A stretch of 64,000 bases of DNA from Photobacterium ganghwense (GCF_003025595.1 NZ_PYMI01000004.1:310001-374000), one strand, 5' to 3'; shown: positions 48,410 through 56,685, counted from the first letter of the stretch. Notes: generated by a model not told the origin, from the letters alone. Translations and numbers: made by a program.

Positions 48410-48431
48410 AGCACGATCGTACTTTTTAACT
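48410..48431. promoter_or_regulatory. Operator-like site upstream of tetR
   Basis: AGCACGATCGTAC contains the palindrome CACGATCGT-like core (ACGATCGT is self-complementary) followed by TTTTTAA. It lies 35-56 bases upstream of the tetR start and is repeated in the hydrolase promoter. Autoregulation is inferred. Confidence 0.65.
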
Positions 48432-48632
48432 CAAGAAAAATCTTCACTGTGTCGATAATCATTCTCTGGATGCTCTTCCCGTCGCTGTCCGCTTTTCCGT
48501 GGCATTGCGATTACAAAAAGAGACATTTCCAATGTCGTTACATTTCTCCGGCACAGTGAAGATGCTCTCTACCCTTTCGCTTCTTTGTCTGGAATCTCTT
48601 CCACCGTTTTCTTTAGCTACGAACGTTTTGGA

Positions 48633-48881
48633 TTAGCGTTCGGCAAACCGGAACAGGCTGTCAATACGAACAGGACATTCACCAACCTGATTTACCTGAT
48701 CTTCAGCCTGTTTCAGCGAATCAAAACTGCATGGAATACCGTAAGTATCAGTCAGCGGGACATCATTCCCTTCATAATCAATGAAATGGATGCTCCACCC
48801 CGCACTCAGAAAATCATGCACCAGACGTGCTTCAACAAATGAATGCTGAGACATAAGCTGACGACATTCTGAAAGAACCAT
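48633..48881 (-). CDS. Hypothetical protein (82 aa)
   Basis: An 82-residue cytoplasmic protein (MVLSECRQLMSQHSFVEARL, then VHDFLSAGWSIHFIDYEGND and a C-terminal FRFAER). No family was recognised. The ATG at 48881 is preceded by GGAGG at good spacing, unlike the upstream TTG. Several ACTAGT copies lie just upstream (48901-48906, 48911-48916, 48952-48957) and could be part of its promoter. Confidence 0.65.
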   Translation of the reverse strand: MVLSECRQLMSQHSFVEARLVHDFLSAGWSIHFIDYEGNDVPLTDTYGIPCSFDSLKQAEDQVNQVGECPVRIDSLFRFAER

Positions 48882-49006
48882 AGTCACCTCCAAATGACAA
48901 ACTAGTCATTACTAGTGTAGTCAGATCAATTATAGCAATGGTCTGTTCCTCACTAGTTGAAGTCAGCCTTCATAGCGATAAAAAATTCACTCTCCGCCGC
49001 AAACAA

Positions 49007-49032
49007 AAGAGGCTACCTTTCGGTAGCCTCTT
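49007..49032 (-). terminator. Terminator of the DUF2750 gene
   Basis: A perfect 11-base stem, AAGAGGCTACC / GGTAGCCTCTT around TTTC. On the minus strand it continues TTTGTTTG. It lies about 42 bases after the stop. Confidence 0.85.
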
Positions 49033-49073
49033 GCAGAATGCATGCATTCGGAAATACGTATGCCTCAGATACC

Positions 49074-49427
49074 TTACAGGTACATCTTCGCTACGTCTGA
49101 TGGCTCATGCTCACTACCTTCCAGCTGAGCAGTCCAATTCAGGCCAACCAGTACACCATCTTCAGCCAGAGTGATCATCCAGTCTTCAACAAATACATCC
49201 AGTGGGATCATTACCGCAGTAAATTCTGTCCACTCATCTACACAATGCACCGCAGCGTCCGCTTCGTTTGACCAGAACGGCATCACTTCAGATTCCTCGA
49301 ACTCGCTTGAGTCAACAGACAGCCAGTCACCTTCTTCATTACAAAGGCCCCACACCTGCTGAGTCTCTTTCGTTTCAGTCACAAACAGTTCATCGTTTGC
49401 TTTCAGATCTGCGGTTAGCTTAGTCAT
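49074..49427 (-). CDS. DUF2750 protein
   Basis: A 117-residue acidic cytoplasmic protein of the DUF2750 type: FVTETKETQQVWGLCNEEGD, VMPFWSNEADA, ALWVDEWT-like CVDEWTEFT and WMITLAEDGVLVGLNW. Common in Vibrio and related bacteria, with no known function. AGAGAAGAG precedes the ATG and a terminator follows. It is a single-gene unit. Confidence 0.8.
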   Translation of the reverse strand: MTKLTADLKANDELFVTETKETQQVWGLCNEEGDWLSVDSSEFEESEVMPFWSNEADAAVHCVDEWTEFTAVMIPLDVFVEDWMITLAEDGVLVGLNWTAQLEGSEHEPSDVAKMYL

Positions 49428-49629
49428 TCTCTTCTCTCTTGATAATCTATAGGCATCAACAGCCTGATGCGGTGTAAGTTTATCAGACTTTCCTGTTCAA
49501 CATGTACAACACTCTTTGTTGTTTATAGTAATCGCGCAGGAAATCAGCGTTGCAGACTGCCAATTCGCTATACTTGATTTGGCAACATCATTTCACAGCA
49601 ATTTCAGGCCGTGCTGGAGTAGTAAGTCT

Positions 49630-50226
49630 ATGGCAACCATTGATTGGCTAACAAACCTGAACAATCAAACGCTGTTAACACCTCGGTCGCATCTGGTTGA
49701 AGCACTCGAGTTCATAGGCGGGAATGGCGATGGCCAGGTAGCAGTGGATTGTGGTTGTGGATCCGGGCGCGATACAGTCTACCTGCTTGAAAAAGGATAC
49801 CGGGTTTTTGCCTTTGACAATGATATCCCTCGGTTGGAAACATTATCTGAGCACCCACTCACCGGCGCCAATCCGAATCTGGATATTCAAATCAGCAGTT
49901 TTGCCGAATACCGCTTTCCTAAAGCCCATCTGATCAATGCCAGCGCCTGCCTGTTTTTCAGTACACAGGCCGACTTTGACATTCTGTGGCGCAACATCTG
50001 TAAAAGCCTTCATAAAGACGGGATTTTCTGCGGTCATTTCCTGGGTAGTGATACATTGGAAGAAAACGAGAAACTGCCTATCCTGACCCACAGTACCAAA
50101 GAGCTGGAACGGATATTGTCTGATTTCTATATCATTTCGTGGAAGAAAAAACAGGAATACTCAGCCAACCTGACCGGTAAACGACGTTTGTGGCTTGTTC
50201 ATACTATCATTGCCATGAAAAAGTGA
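49630..50226 (+). CDS. SAM-dependent methyltransferase (TehB-like)
   Basis: A 198-residue class I methyltransferase. VAVDCGCGSGRDTVYLLEKG is the SAM-binding motif I, VFAFDNDIPRLETL motif II and LINASACLFFS the post-I region. It resembles TehB and small-molecule methyltransferases. The substrate is unknown. The start is ATG 49630, preceded by GGAG; the frame upstream lacks family similarity. Confidence 0.85.
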   Translation: MATIDWLTNLNNQTLLTPRSHLVEALEFIGGNGDGQVAVDCGCGSGRDTVYLLEKGYRVFAFDNDIPRLETLSEHPLTGANPNLDIQISSFAEYRFPKAHLINASACLFFSTQADFDILWRNICKSLHKDGIFCGHFLGSDTLEENEKLPILTHSTKELERILSDFYIISWKKKQEYSANLTGKRRLWLVHTIIAMKK

Positions 50227-50351
50227 TTTCACCTGACCAGAAAACTTGCCAGCTCTGGCGTTTTCGTTCTGGGCGTACAGCTTTGTCTCTGACTTTTTTC
50301 ATGTCAGAATAACGCCACTTTCCTCCCCCTGTTCTGTTTGGTTCACCGTTT

Positions 50352-51248
50352 ATGCGTACTCAACGTGTCGGCAATGCGCTGGCCGCTTTTTCGTTTGTGC
50401 TATGGGGCATTCTTCCCCTTTACTACCAGTTTTTACCGGAAGCAGATATCAATGATCTGCTGGCGCTGCGTATCCTGTTTTCCGTTCCCTTTATGTTACT
50501 GGTAATGGGGATGCTAAAGCGCCCGTTCCCAAGCCTCCATACTTTATGGCAGGACAAACGTTCACTGGCGGTTTCCGGCCTTGCCGGTCTTATCATGTGC
50601 ATATCATGGTATGCCTTCACCTGGTCATTGACCCACGGACAGGTTCTGGCCGCCAGCCTGGGTTTCTTTATCAACCCACTCTTTGCCGTCACTCTGGGTG
50701 TCATCTTCCTCAAGGAACGGTTATCAGCCGCCCAGTTCGTTGCGGTACTGCTGGCTATTGCGGGCATCGGCTATCAGGTCTGGTACTACGGTGAGCTGCC
50801 ATGGCTGTCACTCATCATGGGTAGTTTTTTTGCCCTGTACGGGCTATGCAAGAAATTCATCCGGTACGATGCGCTGACATCCGTTACCCTGGAATCCGCG
50901 CTGCTATCACCGTTTGCGTTGTTGTTTCTGCTGTTCTCCGGGTTCCAGGGAACCAGCACAGCGCTGTCGTCTGACACCACAACCTTGCTGCTATACATAG
51001 GCTCTGCACCTGTCACTTTGCTGCCGCTGATCTTTTTTGCCCTGGCCATTCAGCGAACCAGCCTGACCATGGTCGGACTGATGCAGTACATTGAGCCATC
51101 GTTGCAGTTTATGCTGGCAGTCTGGCTTTTTGGTGAAATGTTTGAACCCGCAAAGGCGATCAGTTTCGGTTTGATCTGGCTGGGGCTTGTGATTTGCAGC
51201 CTGGAAGCTTTAGGTGGCCACCTCCACCACAAACTCCGCGCCAGCTAA
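50352..51248 (+). CDS. rarD: EamA-family transporter RarD
   Basis: A 298-residue inner-membrane protein with about ten helices in two EamA repeats. GNALAAFSFVLWGILPLYYQFL is the distinctive RarD N-terminus, followed by ISWYAFTWSLTHGQVLAASLG and LMQYIEPSLQFMLAVWLFGE. RarD proteins are putative permeases (chloramphenicol-sensitivity family). A GC-rich hairpin without a T-run lies 38 bases after the stop. Confidence 0.92.
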   Translation: MRTQRVGNALAAFSFVLWGILPLYYQFLPEADINDLLALRILFSVPFMLLVMGMLKRPFPSLHTLWQDKRSLAVSGLAGLIMCISWYAFTWSLTHGQVLAASLGFFINPLFAVTLGVIFLKERLSAAQFVAVLLAIAGIGYQVWYYGELPWLSLIMGSFFALYGLCKKFIRYDALTSVTLESALLSPFALLFLLFSGFQGTSTALSSDTTTLLLYIGSAPVTLLPLIFFALAIQRTSLTMVGLMQYIEPSLQFMLAVWLFGEMFEPAKAISFGLIWLGLVICSLEALGGHLHHKLRAS

Positions 51249-51285
51249 AAACCTGCCAATTGGGCGTATTACTTAAGCCTTCCCA

Positions 51286-51305
51286 CTCCGGCCTTAAGGC
51301 CGGAG
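51286..51305 (+). terminator. Hairpin after rarD
   Basis: A perfect 8-base stem, CTCCGGCC / GGCCGGAG around TTAA. A weak T-rich stretch occurs only later. Confidence 0.45.
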
Positions 51306-51350
51306 CTGGCTCACTCTTTTCGGTTCATTTCGCTGTTAGAATAAAACTTG

Positions 51351-51418
51351 TTCAGTTGCACGCAGTGAATTCAGTTGCACCAAATAGATTCAGTTGCACT
51401 AAGTGGATTCAGTTGCAT
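51351..51418 (+). repeat. Four 11-bp repeats at 19-bp period
   Basis: TTCAGTTGCAC occurs at 51351, 51370 and 51389, and TTCAGTTGCAT at 51408, all in the same direction with an exact 19-base period. The 8-base spacers differ (GCAGTGAA, CAAATAGA, TAAGTGGA). The array ends 57 bases before the globin-like gene. The conserved core and divergent spacers suggest protein-binding sites. Confidence 0.9.
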
Positions 51419-51475
51419 ATCGTTATTGCATTGCCATACTCATAGCATGGGCTGACGCTTTCCCAGGGAGTGAAA

Positions 51476-51940
51476 GTGCATTCTCACCAAATTTTTAATG
51501 ACAGCTACCGCCGCTGCCTCAAGCACGAGCGTTTTTTTGACGTGTTCTATAACATTTTCTGGTGCCGGGATGAGAGGTTCCGGAAGATGTTCAAAGGCGT
51601 GGACATGGCAAGGCAAATCAAAATGCTGAAATTCTCCATTTCCATGCTCATGCTCTGCGCCACCTCGGCCAATGCCAGAGAAGCGATTCGCTTATACGGC
51701 TGCCGTCACGGTTCAAGTGGCCCGGGCGGTATTGGTGCGACCGCCGCCGATTATGATATCTGGCTCGACTGCCTGATTGACACGGTGGAACTGTGTGATC
51801 CCAAATTTGATGAATCGGTCGCTGCAGCCTGGAGACATTGTTTTGCGTCGGGTATCGCTATAATGAAGGAAGAATGTGAAACGGTAAGCCGTCGTGCCGA
51901 TGAACAAACTTCCACCAGCGAAATCCACCCAGATTTATGA
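51476..51940 (+). CDS. Globin-like protein
   Basis: A 154-residue protein resembling single-domain or sensor-type globins. IFNDSYRRCLKHERFFDVFYN (A-B helices), FKGVDMARQIKMLKFSISML (E helix), a proximal-His candidate in LYGCRHG, and DYDIWLDCLIDTVELCDPKF with AWRHCFASGIAIM (G-H helices) follow the globin order. The start is GTG 51476, which has correct spacing from AGGGAG; GTG 51470 overlaps that site. It overlaps the next membrane protein gene by 41 bases. A role in O2/NO sensing or a heme partner of the membrane protein is inferred. Confidence 0.7.
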   Translation: MHSHQIFNDSYRRCLKHERFFDVFYNIFWCRDERFRKMFKGVDMARQIKMLKFSISMLMLCATSANAREAIRLYGCRHGSSGPGGIGATAADYDIWLDCLIDTVELCDPKFDESVAAAWRHCFASGIAIMKEECETVSRRADEQTSTSEIHPDL

Positions 51941-52694
51941 CTGGCGCTACGGCCTGCTGGTCTCTGTTGCCGTTATTCTGGGATTGCTCACGCTGCTTTT
52001 CTCTCCTGTGTATCAACCCGCTGATTTTTATGACTATGCAGACCAACGCACGTTTGCTGGCATCCCCAATTTCCTGAACGTACTCACTAATCTCGGGTTT
52101 GCCCTGGTGGCCTTGACGGGGTTATGGCACCTGTACACAAGCCACCTCACAATTATTCCTACCTTCGGACAAGCCTATCAGTTGTTTTTTATCGGGTTAT
52201 TACTCACATCACTGGGGTCTGCGGTTTACCATTATCAACCTGGTCCTCTCACGTTGGTCCTTGACCGTATCCCTATTGCGATCAGTTTCATCAGCCTCTA
52301 TGGCATTGTTGTGGCTGAACACCTTTCCCTCCAATTGGCTAAAGCGATGATCTGGCCGCTGCTTGGCTACGGTGTCCTGTCTGTCAATTACTGGTACATG
52401 ACAGACATTCCTGCAGGGCAAGGCAACCTGGCGCCGTACATTCTGGTCCAACTATTACCCATTATTCATATACCGATGATTTTATGGTTTTACCCGAGTG
52501 CTGAACCTGCAACCACACGATATTACTTCATGGCACTGGGACTATATCTGCTGGCCAAACTGGCAGAGGTAGCCGACCGGGAAATCTACGATCTATTGGG
52601 ATTTAGTGGCCACAGTCTGAAACATCTTCTTGCGGCTGGGGCGGGCTATCTGGTGTATGTTGGCTGGCGAATAAGAGCCCGGCGAACACACTGA
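51900..52694 (+). CDS. CREST/ceramidase-like multipass membrane protein
   Basis: A 264-residue membrane protein with about seven helices. DQRTFAGIPNFLNVLTNLGF, the Ser-containing GSAVYHYQP, LDRIPIAISF and SGHSLKHLLAA place Ser, Asp and His residues as in the CREST superfamily of metal-dependent membrane hydrolases (alkaline ceramidase, PAQR). Hydrolysis of a lipid amide is inferred. ATG at 51900 lies inside the globin-like gene, so the two are translated together. Confidence 0.75.
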   Translation: MNKLPPAKSTQIYDWRYGLLVSVAVILGLLTLLFSPVYQPADFYDYADQRTFAGIPNFLNVLTNLGFALVALTGLWHLYTSHLTIIPTFGQAYQLFFIGLLLTSLGSAVYHYQPGPLTLVLDRIPIAISFISLYGIVVAEHLSLQLAKAMIWPLLGYGVLSVNYWYMTDIPAGQGNLAPYILVQLLPIIHIPMILWFYPSAEPATTRYYFMALGLYLLAKLAEVADREIYDLLGFSGHSLKHLLAAGAGYLVYVGWRIRARRTH

Positions 52695-52708
52695 TAAAGG
52701 AAAGAGAT

Positions 52709-52795
52709 ATGCTGGCAGCAGTTATAAAACAGCGGATTAAAAACGCTAAATTAAAAGAGCAAATTAAAGCAGATAACAAAAAGTCCCGTCAATAA
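52709..52795 (+). CDS. Very small basic protein candidate (28 aa)
   Basis: ATG follows a strong AAGGAAAGAG and opens MLAAVIKQRIKNAKLKEQIK and a Lys/Arg-rich tail, ending before TAA. It is a basic amphipathic helix. It follows the membrane protein by 14 bases and its end overlaps the operon terminator. It could be a third operon product or chance; the ribosome site favours translation. Confidence 0.5.
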   Translation: MLAAVIKQRIKNAKLKEQIKADNKKSRQ

Positions 52796-52808
52796 GGACA
52801 GGACTTTT
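52779..52808 (+). terminator. Terminator of the globin/CREST operon
   Basis: AAAAGTCCCGTC / GACAGGACTTTT form a 12-base stem with one mismatch around a short loop, ending in TTTT. Confidence 0.8.
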
Positions 52809-52903
52809 CTCATGCACTGCCGACTGAAAATGTCACTCGGGCAATAACATAGTCATAAATAATAGAAAAAGTATAGAAAGCAGGGAGCCAGGTTCCCAGG
52901 CCC

Positions 52904-53164
52904 TTACTTGTGGCCAACACCACGATTTTCTTTCTGAGCCAATGCGATTTTGCCAAAGCCCAGCTTCCGGAAATGGCTGTCGCGATAATCACGCGCCGCC
53001 TTCTGGGTCGAAACAGCTTCCACCTGCTGCTCCATTTTTAGAAATTCCTTCAGATCAATGCCTTCTGCTGCAGCAACGGCTTCATGAATTGTGCGGTATT
53101 GTGAGTAGGAAAACGACAGTGTCTTCTCTTGGTTCTTATAGGTGTAGATAATAGTGCGCGACAT
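52904..53164 (-). CDS. DUF2960 protein
   Basis: An 86-residue protein of the DUF2960 type: MSRTIIYTYKNQEKTLSFSY, FRTIHEAVAAAEGIDLKEFL-like YRTIHEAVAAAEGIDL and KMEQQVEAVS, ending with basic RDYRDSHFRKLGFGKIA. Small cytoplasmic proteins of this type occur widely in Vibrio with no known function. GGAGGC precedes the ATG. It lies 48 bases downstream of the EIIC-EAL gene on the same strand. Confidence 0.8.
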   Translation of the reverse strand: MSRTIIYTYKNQEKTLSFSYSQYRTIHEAVAAAEGIDLKEFLKMEQQVEAVSTQKAARDYRDSHFRKLGFGKIALAQKENRGVGHK

Positions 53165-53212
53165 AACGCCTCCGACTGCAGAATGAAGAGGGCGAATTTA
53201 CCCTGTTTCTTC

Positions 53213-55270
53213 TCAAGATGAAAGTGCCACTTCGCCAGCATCCCATGTCTTCAATGCCGACAATGCCTGAACCGGCATCGGTTGAAAGAAATAATAGCCC
53301 TGCACGCAGCCGGCACCCTGCTCCCTGGCCAACATAAGCTGTTCAGCTTTTTCAATGCCTTCCACCACCACTTCTGCTTCACTCATTGCCCCCAGCTGAA
53401 CCGCGACAGAAAAAAGGCTCTTTCCTTTGTCACTGCCACTGTTGCCAATCAACGAGCGATCAATCTTGATGCGATCAAAGGTAAAATGGGATAAATGCGC
53501 CAGAGAGGCATAGCCTGAGCCAAAATTATCCAGCGCAATCGCAATGCCCCTCGCCCGCAATTTAGCAATCATTTTCGCCGTTTCACGCGGATCCTGTACT
53601 AAGCCTTCTTCGCGAATTTCCAGACAGAGATCGGAAAAGATCAGTCCGTTTTCAACCACCGTCTGACAGACCCGATCAGCAAACGCCGGTTGAGCAAGAC
53701 TGGCAGAAGAAACATTAATACAAAGACGACAACCGGATGGCCGCCCTAATTTCACAAAATCAGCTATTGCGTGTTTCAGTACCCAGTCATCAACCTCGGC
53801 CATCAACCCCAGCCGCTCATACGAGGATAAGAAGGACGGAGGCGTCACAGCACCATCCGCCCCTATATGCCTGAGCAATGCTTCCACAGCCACAATCCTG
53901 CCGCTGTGACTATCCACCTGAGGCTGATAATACAGTGCAAATTGTCCCTGCTTTCTGAGCATGTCTATCTCGCGCTGCGCCATCATGTGCAACTGCATCG
54001 ACGGAAAGTGCCCGGTTACCCGATTAAGACTATCGACGCCATCATTTTTCATCATCCGGTTTGTCATCAGTACTGTGATGCTGTGTCCGGCCGCCTGATT
54101 GTCCATGATTCTAAAAAATGGGTAGTAAAACAGCATACTCAGGCCAATCAGCCCCAGTTGAAACAAAGCAACAGACCACTCTCCGCCGCTGGCAAAATAA
54201 CCACTCAGTACCGGTGGCGTGATCCAGGGTTGCACTTCGGTGAGTGGAGCAATCAGACCAGAAGAAATCGCGCTATACGCCAACAGATAACTCAATAAAG
54301 GTGTCAGCATGAAAGGAATCAGCATGATCGGGTTGAGGATGACCGGGATCCCAAACAGAATTGGCTCATTAATATTAAACAAGCTAAAGATCAGTACGAT
54401 TTTTGCCAGCAGCCGATACCCTTCACAACGTCCAAACAGCAAAATACACAATACCAGCCCAAGGGTATTGCCAGCTCCACCAATTCCGGTGAAAAAGTCA
54501 TAAAAGTTGGTGCTGATGATATTGAGTTCATCACCCAGATTCCGCCAATCTGCCATATTAGCAACACTCAGATCATATAATCCTGATTGATAAGATTGCA
54601 GGAAATCATGACCATGAATGCCCATTCCCCACAAGAAACCGCGTACCAACTCGTAGATCAACCCGTCATGAAATGACAACGGATTCAGTAACGGCAAGTT
54701 GAGTGAGGGGGAGATGACGCTCGATAGCACCAGAGAAAGAGCGGTACTGCCAAGGAGCAGGGCTGTCAGAGTGCTAGCCGCCAGTATTACAAATCGGTAC
54801 AACTGCTGGCCATCCTCATTCAGCCAAATATCGCACATGCCGGTCAGCCGTTGAAACTGAGCGCATCGCTTGAACCGATGCAATATCAGACAGGACGCAT
54901 ACGCCGTCAACAATGCCACAACCAAACTGTTGGGTATCGGCACTTTAATGGCCAGCAGTCCCCACTGATATGAGACGAACATGTATCCAAGCAGCGCACA
55001 AAAAATGGCGCACCCTTTGTGGATTCTGTGCATGGAGGCGTAGTAACTGGCCAAATAGAAATTGACCAGTATAGGGAAAAGATAACTGGTCACTTCCCCC
55101 ATATAATTAAGAATAACACTGGCCGACTGCCACCCGAATACACCCGCCAGTTCTGCCATCAGAAACAGGCAGGCTGCCAGCATAGTAATGGGTAAAGCCA
55201 GAATAAAGACATGACTGACCGCAACGGTGTACGGATTCTCTGAAAGCAGAGACACTATTTTTTTTAACAT
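53213..55270 (-). CDS. PTS EIIC-EAL fusion regulator
   Basis: A 685-residue inner-membrane protein. Residues 1 to about 410 form a PTS EIIC domain of the lactose/cellobiose type: FLWGMGIHGHDFLQS and FNINEPILFGIPVILNPIM. The C-terminal EAL domain contains VEALLRH, INVSSASL, LEIREEGL, ALDNFGSGYASL, IKIDRSLI, VVEGIEK and FFQPMP. Most c-di-GMP phosphodiesterase residues are kept, but the DDFG motif is DNFG, losing one metal ligand. It probably couples sugar sensing to c-di-GMP, by hydrolysis or binding. No EIIA or EIIB is adjacent. Confidence 0.9.
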   Translation of the reverse strand: MLKKIVSLLSENPYTVAVSHVFILALPITMLAACLFLMAELAGVFGWQSASVILNYMGEVTSYLFPILVNFYLASYYASMHRIHKGCAIFCALLGYMFVSYQWGLLAIKVPIPNSLVVALLTAYASCLILHRFKRCAQFQRLTGMCDIWLNEDGQQLYRFVILAASTLTALLLGSTALSLVLSSVISPSLNLPLLNPLSFHDGLIYELVRGFLWGMGIHGHDFLQSYQSGLYDLSVANMADWRNLGDELNIISTNFYDFFTGIGGAGNTLGLVLCILLFGRCEGYRLLAKIVLIFSLFNINEPILFGIPVILNPIMLIPFMLTPLLSYLLAYSAISSGLIAPLTEVQPWITPPVLSGYFASGGEWSVALFQLGLIGLSMLFYYPFFRIMDNQAAGHSITVLMTNRMMKNDGVDSLNRVTGHFPSMQLHMMAQREIDMLRKQGQFALYYQPQVDSHSGRIVAVEALLRHIGADGAVTPPSFLSSYERLGLMAEVDDWVLKHAIADFVKLGRPSGCRLCINVSSASLAQPAFADRVCQTVVENGLIFSDLCLEIREEGLVQDPRETAKMIAKLRARGIAIALDNFGSGYASLAHLSHFTFDRIKIDRSLIGNSGSDKGKSLFSVAVQLGAMSEAEVVVEGIEKAEQLMLAREQGAGCVQGYYFFQPMPVQALSALKTWDAGEVALSS

Positions 55271-55931
55271 TCCCTGTCCATAAGGCGTTATTTTTATACG
55301 ACTTTGCTTATTCCGATGGCGTTGTAACGGACGGCCGACGTGCTAGTGAATCATAACAAAATCCATTTTTATTATGGGGTTTTATCCCGAACATTCACTG
55401 ACTCTGCGAGTCATATAACACATATTCGCAACGCTTCTAGTGTTTTTACAGCATAAAAAATACCTCTGAAAATGTAGCCACAAATTTCAAATTTGATTAG
55501 CTAATTATCTTATTATCCATAGCGATAGGTTATATCAGTACAATATAAGCGCTGCCTTAATCAGTATCCGAGTATTAAAGACACCGACCTGAATCAAACA
55601 ACAATGCGATGGAACAGCAATGTGAAAAAATGAAGGGAATGACAATCGCGAAAAAGTGGAAAAGTGGAAAAGTGGAAAAGTAAGTACGTCAGAAAATGAG
55701 AAAGGAAAAAGCCGCTTTCTGGAAAAAGGCGCTGTGTTTACAGCTTGAAGCTTGCATAAACGCTACGCTCAATAACCCGGAATTAAAAGCCAGCACCGTT
55801 TCAGAGCCAAAGCACATTCTACTTTCAGCTGTACCGTCACAATAGCCAATGACGATATCACTGTACTAGGATTTTCGCCGTTAGTTCGTCAATGGCTCTT
55901 CTGGGGTTTTGGGGGCGATTTGACCGCGACT
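55271..55931. other. Intergenic region with an octamer tandem repeat
   Basis: 661 bases between the EIIC-EAL gene and nrdG, both on the minus strand. It holds a palindrome TGACTC-TGC-GAGTCA at 55399-55413 (possible EIIC-EAL operator) and the AAAAGTGG repeat listed separately. No gene or RNA is recognised. A weak hairpin near 55705-55732 may end nrdG. Confidence 0.5.
55652..55680 (+). repeat. (AAAAGTGG) 8-bp tandem repeat, about 3.6 copies
   Basis: Perfect AAAAGTGG units start at 55652, 55660 and 55668, with a partial fourth from 55676. It lies 3' of nrdG. Confidence 0.9.
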
Positions 55932-56423
55932 TTAGCTCTTTGACCAAGCGGATTCTGGCTCATTCAAATAGTGGATAACCTGATTAGCACTTCCGCGCCA
56001 TAACAACGATGGATCGTAGTGTTCCTGTTCGAATTTCCCGTCAATCACAACATCAACATGACGGATAACGGCTTGCTGCGCGTCATTAAGTTTAGCCAGT
56101 GTATACCCAGTCCAGAGCCAGATATCCTTGTCCGGACATTCTCGTCTTACACGTTCAACCAGGCGTTGTATCGCGGCAACGTTCACCGGATGCAAAGGAT
56201 CCCCGCCTGAAAGTGACAAGCCACGACGTTTAATTCGGGAATCATTCAGATCCTTAATAACCTGATCTTCCATCGCCTGCGTAAACAAATGGCCCGAGTC
56301 CGTCCGCCAGGTGCTCTGGTTATAACACCCTTTACACTGATGCTCACAGCCGGAAACAAACAGGGTACACCGCGTTCCCGGCCCATTCACCACATCTACC
56401 GGGTAATATTTTTGATAATGCAT
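55932..56423 (-). CDS. nrdG: Anaerobic RNR activating protein
   Basis: A 163-residue radical-SAM activase that installs the glycyl radical on NrdD. The CxxxCxxC cluster motif is in SGCEHQCKGCYNQSTW, with SLSGGDPLHPVN and DIWLWTGYTLAKL downstream. E. coli NrdG has 154 residues. It follows nrdD on the minus strand by about 270 bases. Its partner NrdD is truncated in this window, which would leave it without substrate unless nrdD is restored. Confidence 0.95.
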   Translation of the reverse strand: MHYQKYYPVDVVNGPGTRCTLFVSGCEHQCKGCYNQSTWRTDSGHLFTQAMEDQVIKDLNDSRIKRRGLSLSGGDPLHPVNVAAIQRLVERVRRECPDKDIWLWTGYTLAKLNDAQQAVIRHVDVVIDGKFEQEHYDPSLLWRGSANQVIHYLNEPESAWSKS

Positions 56424-56520
56424 GACTTTACTCTACCCATCCGTCTGTCACCCCTGCCTGCTACTACTGAGCCAAAACAACGAACGTGTAAAAACCAGAT
56501 ATTAACAAAACGGGTTTAAA

Positions 56521-56567
56521 ACTAAGCTACTAAGCTACTAAGCTACTAAGCTACTAAGCTACTAAGC
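56521..56567 (+). repeat. (ACTAAGCT) 8-bp tandem repeat, about 5.9 copies
   Basis: Perfect ACTAAGCT units at 56521, 56529, 56537, 56545 and 56553 and a partial sixth at 56561. It lies between nrdG and nrdD, about 98 bases upstream of the nrdG start. Confidence 0.95.
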
Positions 56568-56575
56568 AAAATAAC

Positions 56576-56598
56576 AAAGCGCCGAAAAACAGCGCTTT
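56576..56598 (-). terminator. Hairpin between nrdD and nrdG
   Basis: AAAGCGC / GCGCTTT around a 9-base loop, about 100 bases after nrdD on the minus strand. A partial terminator or attenuator of nrdG is possible. Confidence 0.5.
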
Positions 56599-56661
56599 CA
56601 AAATTTCAGGGTACCCAAGAACTGCCGTGATTCGGCCTATTCTGCCATATCGCCATCACGA

Positions 56662-56685
56662 CACCACAGCACCACAGCACCACAG
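56662..56685 (+). repeat. (CACCACAG)3 8-bp tandem repeat
   Basis: Three perfect CACCACAG units, just 3' of the nrdD stop codon. It is the third 8-base-period repeat in 1.1 kb. Confidence 0.9.

Noticed and set aside
48901..48957. ACTAGT repeats resembling a TrpR operator
   Set aside because: The CTAG half sites are separated by 6 bases rather than the 4 of the TrpR box, and no trp gene is near.
51351..51418. CRISPR array
   Set aside because: The repeats are only 11 bases and the period 19 bases, with 8-base spacers; this is far too short for CRISPR.
55932..56423. nrdG as a degraded gene because its partner is interrupted
   Set aside because: The reading frame and cluster motif CxxxCxxC are intact, so it is annotated as a complete gene.
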